Positions 1 through 8,088 of a stretch of DNA of 8,088 nucleotides are shown one piece after another. Source of the DNA: Betaproteobacteria bacterium (GTDB lineage: Bacteria; Pseudomonadota; Gammaproteobacteria; Burkholderiales; SG8-39); NCBI GenBank assembly GCA_009693345.1, contig SHXL01000126.1:1-8088 (forward strand), read 5' to 3'. The translations under genes were made by a program, and so were the position numbers. Numbering within the stretch: position 1 is the first letter of the stretch; each line of letters starts with the position of its first letter. A model generated the notes under the pieces. That model worked only from the letters and a program-made list of their open reading frames with translations. It had not been told where the DNA came from and did not search any database.

Positions 1-860
1 CGCGGCGACGCCGCGCACGCCGCCTGAAGTTCGGCCAGCCGTTCCAAGTGGTGCGCCTCGAGCTGCGCGATGCGCGCGTGCGCGCCGTGAAATGGCAGGC
101 CGTGGGAGGGCAGAACCAGGATGTCCTGCGGAAAGTCGCGGTAACGCCCGATCGATTCGAGGAACCGCCGCAGCGGATTTGCCCACGGATCGATCGGCCG
201 CACGGAAACGTTGGTCGAGATCCGCGGCAACAGCATGTCGCCCGAAATCAGCAGGTTCAGTTCCTCGCAATGCAGCGACACGTGTTCGGGCGCGTGGCCG
301 TGGCCGACGATGACCCGCCAGCTGCGGCCGCCGACCGAAATGCGCTCGCCGTCGTGCAGCCGCCGGTGCGACATGGGAAATTCCGGTACCAGTATCCGGT
401 ACAGGTCGCCGCGCGTCAGCAGCGCCTTGCCGCGCTCTTCATCCAGGCCATTGGCACGAAAAAGCGCGATTTGCGCCTCGGTCGAGTAGCCGGCGGCGCC
501 GTGGCGCGCCGCATGCACGGTCAGGTACTCGCCGCGCGTCATCCACAATTGGGCGCCGGTGCGCTGGCACAGCCATGCAGCGTTGCCCGCGTGGTCCGGG
601 TGATAGTGGGTCACGAGCACGCGCCGCACCGGCCTGGAACCGATCCTGTCCGCAAGAATCGTCTCCCATAAAGCGCGGGTGGGCTCATTGCCCAGCCCGG
701 AATCAATCATCAACCAGTTGTCCCCGTCCTCGAGCAGCCAGAGGTTGATGTGGTCGAGCTGGAACGGCAGCGCCATGCGCAGCCAGTGCACGCCGGGCAC
801 GACCTCGATGGTCGTTCCGGGCAAAGGTGGATTCGCGAACGGGTAGGAAGGGGCAGTCAC
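1..860 (-). CDS. MBL-fold metallo-hydrolase, 3' end outside the window
   Basis: Reading the minus strand from a GTG at 860 gives an open frame of 286 codons that runs off position 1, so the C-terminus is missing. It has the metallo-beta-lactamase ligand set: THYHPDH at residues 84-90, a GHAPEH segment with a zinc-ligand His at 189, the bridging Asp of SGD at 208, and a last His in LPSHG at 253. An HHLERL segment near 270 resembles the start of the C-terminal helical region of glyoxalase-II/LACTB2-like members. It is therefore a binuclear-metal hydrolase, probably cytoplasmic as no signal peptide is seen; the substrate is unknown, though a thioester is plausible beside acyl-CoA genes. A TAG lies in frame nine codons upstream of the GTG and no Shine-Dalgarno precedes it, so the start could be a later Met (residue 29 or 51). 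It is transcribed away from liuR. Family is near certain, function open. Confidence 0.9.
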   Translation of the reverse strand, partial: MTAPSYPFANPPLPGTTIEVVPGVHWLRMALPFQLDHINLWLLEDGDNWLMIDSGLGNEPTRALWETILADRIGSRPVRRVLVTHYHPDHAGNAAWLCQRTGAQLWMTRGEYLTVHAARHGAAGYSTEAQIALFRANGLDEERGKALLTRGDLYRILVPEFPMSHRRLHDGERISVGGRSWRVIVGHGHAPEHVSLHCEELNLLISGDMLLPRISTNVSVRPIDPWANPLRRFLESIGRYRDFPQDILVLPSHGLPFHGAHARIAQLEAHHLERLAELQAACAASP

Positions 861-888
861 GAGGGGAGGACAAACGCTTCGGCTGGGC

Positions 889-894
889 TAGAAT
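889..894 (+). promoter_or_regulatory. possible -10 element for liuR
   Basis: TAGAAT matches the -10 consensus at five of six positions and lies 14 bases before the liuR ATG. Transcription would begin near 901, leaving a leader of only about 8 bases. No convincing -35 hexamer is present at the usual distance; the best is GAGGAC at 866-871, a poor match. The call rests on the hexamer and its position in the short gap between divergent genes. Confidence 0.3.
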
Positions 895-908
895 CTCCTC
901 ACCCTATC

Positions 909-1301
909 ATGCAGCACACCGGGAAGGAACGCGCCGAGTTTTCCATCCGCGAGCTCGCGAGCGAGTTCGAGCTCACGCCGCGCACGATCCGTTTCTACGA
1001 GGACCACGGCCTGCTCGCGCCGCGGCGCGCCGGCCAGCGGCGCATTTACTCCCCCAGCGACCGCACCCGCCTCAAGCTCACACTGCGCGGCAAGCGCCTG
1101 GGGTTGTCGCTGTCCGAGATACGCGAGCTGATCGACATGTACGAGCCGGGCCGCGACGAGCGGCCGCAGCTGGAGCGTTTCCTGGCGGTACTGGGGTCGC
1201 ACAAGGCGAGCCTGCTGCAGCAGCGCGCCGACCTGGAGGCGCAACTCTCCGAACTCCTGGCCTTCGAGAAGAAGGTCCGGAAGCAGCTGAAGCGTAGTTG
1301 A
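909..1301 (+). CDS. liuR: LiuR, MerR-family regulator of the liu operon
   Basis: This 130-residue protein is a MerR-family transcription factor. The N-terminal helix-turn-helix covers about residues 11-30 (FSIRELASEFELTPRTIRFY), the wing about 31-50 (EDHGLLAPRRAGQRRIYSPS), and a leucine-rich dimerisation coiled coil about 85-127. It has no cysteine, so it is not a metal or thiol sensor of the MerR/SoxR kind. Length and sequence style fit LiuR, which controls branched-chain amino acid and acyl-CoA catabolism in proteobacteria, and the gene sits directly before liuA. I chose the ATG at 909 because the HTH begins ten residues later and the upstream extension to 750 overlaps the divergent hydrolase gene and looks non-protein-like. 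No Shine-Dalgarno is visible, so translation may be leaderless. The stop codon lies inside the operator of the next gene. The ligand is probably an acyl-CoA intermediate (inference). Confidence 0.92.
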   Translation: MQHTGKERAEFSIRELASEFELTPRTIRFYEDHGLLAPRRAGQRRIYSPSDRTRLKLTLRGKRLGLSLSEIRELIDMYEPGRDERPQLERFLAVLGSHKASLLQQRADLEAQLSELLAFEKKVRKQLKRS

Positions 1302-1319
1302 CGTTTACGTCAACGTAAA
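1298..1319 (+). promoter_or_regulatory. double palindromic operator, likely LiuR binding site
   Basis: Two perfect 7-2-7 palindromes overlap here with a 6-base offset: TTGACGTTTACGTCAA (1298-1313) and TTTACGTCAACGTAAA (1304-1319). The tetramer ACGT recurs every six bases at 1301, 1307 and 1313. From memory, predicted LiuR sites in proteobacteria are ACGT-containing palindromes of this size, so LiuR is the obvious ligand. The second palindrome is centred in the promoter spacer, as MerR-family operators usually are; the first covers the -35 hexamer. The liuR TGA (1299-1301) is embedded in the site. Confidence 0.85.
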
Positions 1320-1326
1320 GTACGGT
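1298..1326 (+). promoter_or_regulatory. predicted liuA promoter
   Basis: TTGACG (1298-1303) matches the -35 consensus at five of six positions. Seventeen bases downstream is TACGGT (1321-1326), a weak -10 with three matches. The whole spacer is occupied by operator sequence. The start site would be near 1333, leaving a leader of about 14 bases before the liuA ATG. The weak -10 suggests dependence on regulator-induced changes. The -35 is good, the -10 uncertain. Confidence 0.5.
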
Positions 1327-1346
1327 AGCGGATTTCCCCGACGGCC

Positions 1347-2495
1347 ATGGAATCTTCCTTCCTCCGCTTCGAGCACGGCGAAAGCATCGACATGCTGCGC
1401 GCCTCGGTGCGCGACTTCGCGGCAAAGGAGATTGCGCCGCGTGCTGCCGCGATCGATGCGAGCAACCAGTTTCCGGCCGATCTCTGGCGCAAGCTGGGTG
1501 CGCTCGGACTGCTCGGCGTCACGGTCGAGGAGGAATACGGCGGCGCCGGCATGGGCTATCTCGCCCATATCGTGGCGATGGAGGAAATCAGCCGGGCCTC
1601 GGCTTCGGTCGGCCTGTCGTACGGCGCGCATTCCAACCTGTGCGTGAATCAGCTGCGCCGCAACGGCAGCGACGCGCAAAGAAGGAAATACCTGCCGCAG
1701 CTGATCTCCGGCGAGCACGTCGGCGCGCTGGCGATGTCGGAGCCGGGCGCCGGTTCGGATGTGGTCGGCATGCGCCTGCGTGCGGACCGCCGTGGCGATC
1801 GCTATGTGCTGAACGGCAACAAGATGTGGATCACGAATGGCCCCGACGCCGATGTCCTCGTCGTCTACGGCAAGACCTCGGAGTCCATCACCGCGTTCAT
1901 CGTCGAAAAAGGGATGAAGGGCTTCTCGACGGCACAAAAGCTGGACAAGCTGGGCATGCGCGGATCCAACACCTGCGAGCTTGTTTTCAGGAATTGCGAA
2001 ATATCAGAAGACCAGATTCTGGGCGAAGAAGGCAAAGGCGCGAAAGTCCTGATGTCGGGCCTCGATTACGAGCGCGCGGTACTCGCCGGCGGGCCGCTTG
2101 GCATCATGGCAGCCTGCCTCGACACAGTCCTGCCCTACGTGCACGAGCGCAAGCAGTTCGGCCAGCCGATCGGCGAATTCCAGCTGATGCAAGGCAAGCT
2201 CGCCGACATGTACACCACCTTTTCAGCGTGCAGGGCCTACGTCTACGCGGTCGGCCAGGCGCTGGACCGCGGGGAGACGACGCGCAAGGACGCCGCCGGC
2301 GCGATCCTCTACGCGGCCGAGAAGGCGACCTGGATGGCGGGCGAGGCGATCCAGGCCCTAGGCGGCATGGGCTATATCAACGAGACCCCCACCGGGCGGC
2401 TGTGGCGCGACGCCAAGCTCTACGAGATCGGCGCCGGGACCTCCGAGATCCGGCGCTGGCTGATTGGCCGCGAACTGTTCGCGGAAACGCGATGA
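1347..2495 (+). CDS. liuA: LiuA, isovaleryl-CoA dehydrogenase
   Basis: This 382-residue acyl-CoA dehydrogenase oxidises isovaleryl-CoA to 3-methylcrotonyl-CoA using FAD, passing electrons to electron-transfer flavoprotein. The full family layout is present: N-terminal helical domain, the FAD/substrate strand region with ALAMSEPGAGSDV (127-139) and KMWITNGP (159-166), and a C-terminal helical domain with QALGGMGY (336-343). Two marks identify it as isovaleryl-type: the catalytic base is Glu242 in LDYERAVLAGGPLG, and the position that holds the catalytic Glu in medium-chain enzymes is Ala363 in YEIGAGTSE. The YGAHSNLCVNQL segment (92-103) is also typical. It is the first structural gene behind the predicted LiuR-controlled promoter. 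The ATG at 1347 lacks a clear Shine-Dalgarno and the predicted leader is very short. Length is normal and no key residue is missing. Confidence 0.97.
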   Translation: MESSFLRFEHGESIDMLRASVRDFAAKEIAPRAAAIDASNQFPADLWRKLGALGLLGVTVEEEYGGAGMGYLAHIVAMEEISRASASVGLSYGAHSNLCVNQLRRNGSDAQRRKYLPQLISGEHVGALAMSEPGAGSDVVGMRLRADRRGDRYVLNGNKMWITNGPDADVLVVYGKTSESITAFIVEKGMKGFSTAQKLDKLGMRGSNTCELVFRNCEISEDQILGEEGKGAKVLMSGLDYERAVLAGGPLGIMAACLDTVLPYVHERKQFGQPIGEFQLMQGKLADMYTTFSACRAYVYAVGQALDRGETTRKDAAGAILYAAEKATWMAGEAIQALGGMGYINETPTGRLWRDAKLYEIGAGTSEIRRWLIGRELFAETR

Positions 2496-2515
2496 GCTGC
2501 GGGATCGGCCGTTGA
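2492..2515 (+). other. possible 7-codon relay minigene between liuA and the NMO gene
   Basis: An ATG at 2492 overlaps the liuA stop as ATGA, opens a frame encoding MSCGIGR, and stops at TGA 2513-2515. That stop overlaps the proposed TTG start of the next gene as TTGA. Both junctions are therefore 4-base overlaps, which would let a terminating ribosome step from liuA to the minigene to the downstream gene. It may be chance; no product function is implied. Confidence 0.2.
2501..2504 (+). promoter_or_regulatory. likely ribosome binding site supporting the TTG start at 2512
   Basis: GGGA lies 7 bases before TTG 2512. This is a modest Shine-Dalgarno at good spacing and favours the shorter start of the nitronate monooxygenase gene over the TTG at 2464, which would lie 32 bases inside liuA. 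Confidence 0.4.
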
Positions 2516-3595
2516 ACCTTTCGACGCCGCTTGCCGTTTCCTTCGGGCTGTCGACGCCGATCATCCAGGCGCCGATGGTCGGCGGGCCCTCGTCGCGGGA
2601 GCTGGTGGCGGCCTGCTCCGCCGCCGGCGCGCTCGGTTCTTTCGGCTTTGCGTACACGCAGCCCGAAGAAATGAAGAAGCAATCGGCGTGGGTACGCGCG
2701 AAGACCGACCGTCCGTTCGGCATCAATCTCTTCACTTCTCCGCAGCCCGCTCCGATTGCCGCCGGATCGCAGCGCGGCGCGCTCGACGCGGTAGCGGGTT
2801 ACTACAGAGAACTGGGCCTGCCAGCGCCTGAACCAGCGAATGCACCCTATGCGCCGGATCTGGAGGAGCAACTTGACGCCATTGCCGGGATCCGGCCTCG
2901 CGTTTTTACTGTTCATCTGAACGATTTAAATCAAGAGCGCATCAAGGCATTCAAAGCCCTCGACATTCTCGTCGGCGGCAGCGCAACTTGTGTCGCCGAG
3001 GCGCGGCGGCTCGAGTCCCTGGGCTTCGATTTCTTCATCGCGCAGGGCGGCGAAGCGGGCGGGCATCGCGGCAGCTACCTGCGCGATCCCTATGAGTCGC
3101 TCACCGGTACGCTGGCGCTGGTACGCCTGGTGGTGCGGGCAGTCAAACTCCCCGTGGTCGCAGCGGGCGGCATCATGGACGGCGCCGGCATCGCCGCCGT
3201 CCTGGCGCTGGGAGCGCAGATTGCGCAACTGGGAACTGCGTTCATTCCCTGTCCCGAAAGCGGTGCGCCGCAGATTCATAAGGATCTCTTGTTGCAAGAA
3301 ACAGAAGACAACACTCGGTTGACGGAAAAGTTCACCGGCAAACCGGCGCGCGGACTTGCGAACCGATTCATCCGGGAGATGAACGCCGGCAATGCGCCGC
3401 AGCTCGCCTTTCCTGCGCAAGGTGTACTTACCGGCAAACTGCGCCAGGCATCTTCCAAGGTGGGAAATCCGGACTTCTTCAATCTGTGGGCCGGTCAGGC
3501 GGCGCCGCTGTCGCGCGCCCTGCCTGCCGCCGAACTGATCGCGAAGCTGGAAACAGAAGCCGTCGAATCAATCCAGAAACTGAAAGGAATGGTCC

Positions 3596-3606
<11 letters not shown>
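2512..3606 (+). CDS. nitronate monooxygenase-family flavoprotein (2-nitropropane dioxygenase-like)
   Basis: With a TTG start at 2512 the product has 364 residues. It is a TIM-barrel FMN protein of the nitronate monooxygenase family, which oxidises toxic alkyl nitronates such as propionate 3-nitronate. Numbering from that start, the visible motifs are IIQAPMVGG (17-25), the FMN-associated IAQGGEAGGHRG (176-187) with the expected catalytic His at 185, PVVAAGGIMDG (214-224) at the phosphate-binding strand, and QLGTAFIPCPES (239-250). A TTG at 2464 would add 16 polar residues and overlap liuA by 32 bases; I consider it less likely. The gene follows liuA closely and its end overlaps the thiolase start by 11 bases, so it belongs to the operon. 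Leucine degradation needs no such step. It may detoxify nitronates or act as an unrelated FMN oxidoreductase on an operon-related compound; FabK-type enoyl reductases share the fold. Codons at 2902-2937 are unusually AT-rich. Confidence 0.88.
3584..3588 (+). promoter_or_regulatory. ribosome binding site for the thiolase gene
   Basis: AAGGA stands 7 bases before the ATG at 3596 and lies inside the end of the preceding gene. It is the clearest Shine-Dalgarno in the window and fixes the thiolase start, creating the 11-base gene overlap. Confidence 0.75.
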
Positions 3607-4776
<1,170 letters not shown>

Positions 4777-4780
<4 letters not shown>

Positions 4781-5177
4781 GCGCGAGCAAGGCCGCATTG
4801 CAGAAGCTGCTGGGGCGCTCGCGCTTCGTCCGCAGCTACGGGCTGAAGCTCGTTTCGATCACGGATGCCGATTGCACCATTGCGATGCCTTTTCGCCACG
4901 CGCTGGAGCGTCCGGGCGGCACCGTGAACGGGCCGGCCTTCATGGCGGCGGCCGATTACGCGATGTGGCTCGCGATCAAACGCCATATCGGCATCGAACA
5001 CGACGCCGTGACCTCCGAGCTGAACACGGCGTTCCTGAACGCGGCACGGCGCGAGACGGTGTATTGCACGGCACGCATCCTGAAACTCGGCAAGCGCACC
5101 ATCTACGGCACCGCCGAGTGCCATGACCTGCGCGGCAGGATCTTCACCCACCACACCGTGACCTACGTGCGCATCTG

Positions 5178-5178
<1 letters not shown>
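4777..5178 (+). CDS. PaaI-type hotdog-fold thioesterase
   Basis: This 133-residue protein has the single-domain hotdog layout of PaaI-like acyl-CoA thioesterases. The diagnostic helix segment is RPGGTVNGPAFMAAADYAMW (45-64): Asn51 and Asp60 fall where family members place their active-site loop and helix residues, while the usual HGG is RPGGTV-NGP. The strands that follow (TSELNTAFLNAARRETVYCTAR, 79-100, and GTAECHDLRGRIFTHHTVTYV, 111-131) fit the five-stranded sheet. It likely hydrolyses an acyl-CoA and releases free CoA, acting in the cytoplasm as an oligomer. The substrate is unknown; a stalled or side-product branched acyl-CoA from leucine breakdown is a reasonable guess from position. 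It starts in an ATGA overlap with the thiolase and ends in a TGATG overlap with liuB, a strong sign of coupled expression. Confidence 0.88.
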
Positions 5179-6764
<1,586 letters not shown>

Positions 6765-6778
6765 TGGGGGATACCGCG

Positions 6779-7240
6779 ATGTCGGAGTACAGAGCCATTA
6801 TCGAATGGCAGCTCGCCGGCGAGTTCCGCTACGAGACCTATTCGAGATCCCACAGCATCGACTTCGGCCACGGTATCCGCGTCCCGGGCAACGCCGCGGC
6901 CGGCAACATTCCGAAGACGGTCCCGGCCTCGACAGGCGTCGATCCCGAGCAGCAGTTCGTCGCTTCGCTTGCTTCCTGCCACATGCTCTGGTTCCTGCAT
7001 CTCGCGAACCGGAAGAATTTCGTCGTGCAGCGCTACGTGGATGAGGCATCGGGCGTGCTGGGCAAGAACCCCGAAGGCAGGGAAGCCATGACGCGCGTTA
7101 CGCGGCGGCCATTGGTGACATTCTCAGGTGCTCCACCCTCTGCTAAAGACCACAAGGAACTGCATGAAAAGGCCCATGAGCGGTGCTTCATCGCCAATTC
7201 CGTAAGAAGTGAAATCATTCTCCAACCCCGCATCGCCTGA
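6779..7240 (+). CDS. OsmC/Ohr-family peroxide-related protein
   Basis: From the ATG at 6779 the product has 153 residues and belongs to the OsmC/Ohr family, whose characterised members reduce organic hydroperoxides with a reactive cysteine pair. Both cysteines are present: Cys67 in DPEQQFVASLASCHMLWFL (55-73) and Cys136 in HERCFIANS (133-141). Glu57 and an Arg near residue 17 (EFRYET) may complete the active site, as in the family. Two in-frame starts lie upstream: ATG 6764 makes a TGATG overlap with liuB, and GTG 6761 overlaps its end. I prefer 6779 because GGGGG lies 8 bases before it and the conserved sequence begins at YRAIIEW, but 6764 is a real rival. The gene is embedded between liuB and liuC, so it is probably co-expressed with leucine catabolism. 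Its physiological substrate (fatty or acyl hydroperoxides, or another electrophile) is not determined. Codon use after about 7100 is more AT-rich than in neighbours. Confidence 0.88.
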   Translation: MSEYRAIIEWQLAGEFRYETYSRSHSIDFGHGIRVPGNAAAGNIPKTVPASTGVDPEQQFVASLASCHMLWFLHLANRKNFVVQRYVDEASGVLGKNPEGREAMTRVTRRPLVTFSGAPPSAKDHKELHEKAHERCFIANSVRSEIILQPRIA

Positions 7241-7246
7241 GGTCCA

Positions 7247-8071
7247 ATGTCAGACAACCTGATCGTAGAGAAGCGCAACCTGGTCGCCATCGTGACGCTC
7301 AACCGACCCGAGGTGCGCAATGCTTTCGATGACGTGTTGATCGCGGACCTGACCAGGGCATTCCTGGAGTTGGACAAGGACGACTCGGTTCGGGCCGTGG
7401 TATTGGCCGGCGCGGGTTCCGCGTTCTGCGCCGGCGCGGACCTGAACTGGATGAAGCGCATGGCCAGCTACGGCTACGAGCAGAACCTCGTTGACGCCAG
7501 GGCGCTGGCGGAGATGCTCAGGACGCTCGACCGCTTGAGCAAGCCGACCGTGGCGCGGGTGCACGGGCCCGCCTACGCCGGCGGCGTCGGCCTGGTCGCG
7601 GCCTGCGACATCGCGATTGGCTCGCACGCAGCGGAGTTCTGCCTCACGGAAGTGAAGCTGGGGCTCTCGCCCGCCACCATCAGCCCGTACGTGGTGCGCG
7701 CGATGGGCGAGCGCCTCGCGCGGCGCTACTTCCTGACCGGAGAAGTCATCGACGCGGGCGAAGCGTACCGCCTGCGCCTGTTATCGGATGTCGCGCCCAA
7801 AGAAGACCTGGACGGCGCGGTGAACGCGCTCCTCGGCCACCTCGTCGTCGGGGGACGCGCCGCGCAGGCCAAGATCAAGGATCTGATCCGCACCGTGTCC
7901 GCCGGTCCGGCGGACGAAGCAATGATCGACGACACGGCGAAGCGCATTGCCGAAATCCGCGTCTCGCCCGAGGGCAAGGAGGGCATTGCCTCCTTCCTCG
8001 AAAAGAGAAAACCGGCCTGGGTAAAGCAGTTCGAGGCGGTGCGCGTAAAGCCGCCGGGGAAAAAGAAATAG
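7247..8071 (+). CDS. liuC: LiuC, 3-methylglutaconyl-CoA hydratase (crotonase family)
   Basis: This 274-residue crotonase-superfamily enzyme is expected to hydrate 3-methylglutaconyl-CoA to HMG-CoA, the step after the LiuB/LiuD carboxylase. Visible motifs are the N-terminal TLNRPEVRNAF (17-27), the CoA/oxyanion loop AFCAGADLNWM (59-69), the second oxyanion strand YAGGVGLVAACDIAI (110-124), LTEVKLGLSPATISPYV (133-149), and ERLARRYFLTGE (155-166). Aligned by eye to human AUH, Glu135 matches one catalytic Glu, while the other Glu position is Gly115. Bacterial LiuC-like proteins often have this pattern, as I recall, so I do not read it as inactivation. The C-terminal helix carries the usual FLEKRKPAW (250-258) and a lysine-rich tail. 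GAGG at 7239-7242 is the likely Shine-Dalgarno. It lies 6 bases after the OsmC gene and one base before liuD. Placement in the operon supports liuC over a generic enoyl-CoA hydratase. Confidence 0.93.
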   Translation: MSDNLIVEKRNLVAIVTLNRPEVRNAFDDVLIADLTRAFLELDKDDSVRAVVLAGAGSAFCAGADLNWMKRMASYGYEQNLVDARALAEMLRTLDRLSKPTVARVHGPAYAGGVGLVAACDIAIGSHAAEFCLTEVKLGLSPATISPYVVRAMGERLARRYFLTGEVIDAGEAYRLRLLSDVAPKEDLDGAVNALLGHLVVGGRAAQAKIKDLIRTVSAGPADEAMIDDTAKRIAEIRVSPEGKEGIASFLEKRKPAWVKQFEAVRVKPPGKKK

Positions 8072-8072
8072 C

Positions 8073-8088
8073 GTGTTCCGCAAGATCC
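8073..8088 (+). CDS. liuD: start of LiuD, methylcrotonyl-CoA carboxylase biotin-carboxylase (alpha) subunit, truncated by the window end
   Basis: A GTG at 8073, one base after the liuC stop, opens a frame reading MFRKI before the window ends. Biotin-carboxylase subunits commonly begin MF-K/R-KILIANRGEIA, and a liu operon lacking its alpha subunit up to this point would be expected to have it next. Purine-rich sequence upstream (GGGGA at 8056-8060) is a little far for a Shine-Dalgarno. Only five codons are visible, so the call depends on context and this opening motif. Confidence 0.7.

Noticed and set aside
48..671. Plus-strand open frame of 207 codons at the left edge
   Set aside because: It is antisense to the MBL-fold hydrolase, whose full zinc-ligand motif set makes the minus strand the coding strand.
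750..908. Upstream extension of liuR from a start at 750 (53 extra residues)
   Set aside because: It overlaps the divergent hydrolase gene, shows no domain-like sequence, and gives a MerR protein far longer than LiuR; the HTH begins just after the ATG at 909.
1305..1937. Minus-strand open frame of 210 codons opposite liuA
   Set aside because: It lies antisense to a clear acyl-CoA dehydrogenase gene, has no motif, and would end within the liuA promoter region.
2464..2511. Longer N-terminus of the nitronate monooxygenase-like protein from TTG 2464
   Set aside because: It would overlap liuA by 32 bases and adds a polar segment lacking family similarity; TTG 2512 has a GGGA at good spacing and leads directly into the conserved IIQAPM region.
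8041..8088. Transcription terminator after liuC
   Set aside because: No stem-loop followed by a T-run is present; the next gene appears to start one base after the liuC stop.

Overview
The window is a GC-rich stretch of bacterial chromosome carrying most of a leucine/isovalerate utilisation (liu) operon. Gene content, the MerR-type LiuR regulator and the high-GC codon use suggest a betaproteobacterium (Burkholderiales-like or an uncultured relative). This placement is inferred from gene content and style; no rRNA or other taxonomic marker is present.

Layout: (1) At the left edge, on the minus strand and running off the window, is a metallo-beta-lactamase-fold hydrolase. It is divergent from everything else and separated by a short 48-bp gap. 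(2) liuR (909-1301) encodes a 130-residue MerR-family regulator. (3) A compact promoter/operator at about 1298-1326 begins inside the liuR stop codon and contains two overlapping perfect palindromes. (4) A tightly packed plus-strand operon follows: liuA (isovaleryl-CoA dehydrogenase), a nitronate monooxygenase-like flavoprotein, an acetyl-CoA acetyltransferase (thiolase), a PaaI-type hotdog thioesterase, liuB (methylcrotonyl-CoA carboxylase carboxyltransferase subunit), an OsmC/Ohr-family protein, liuC (methylglutaconyl-CoA hydratase), and the first bases of what reads as liuD (biotin-carboxylase subunit) at the right edge.

Pathway: LiuA oxidises isovaleryl-CoA to 3-methylcrotonyl-CoA. LiuB with LiuD carboxylates this to 3-methylglutaconyl-CoA, and LiuC hydrates that to HMG-CoA. 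An HMG-CoA lyase (LiuE), expected downstream but not seen here, would release acetyl-CoA and acetoacetate. The thiolase can finish the route by splitting acetoacetyl-CoA, if acetoacetate is activated elsewhere. The hotdog thioesterase, the nitronate monooxygenase-like protein and the OsmC protein are not core steps. Their translationally coupled positions suggest accessory roles such as CoA recycling or detoxification of reactive by-products.

Genes from liuA onward overlap or abut (11-bp, 4-bp and 1-bp overlaps, 1-6-bp gaps), there is no internal terminator, and no gene-free stretch exceeds 50 bases. The pathway itself is well known. The points worth a second look are the double operator, a possible 7-codon relay minigene between liuA and the next gene, a rare-codon cluster in liuB near the boundary between its two domains, and the non-core genes interleaved in the operon. 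I see no evidence of an undescribed system, mobile element, CRISPR array, tRNA or rRNA.
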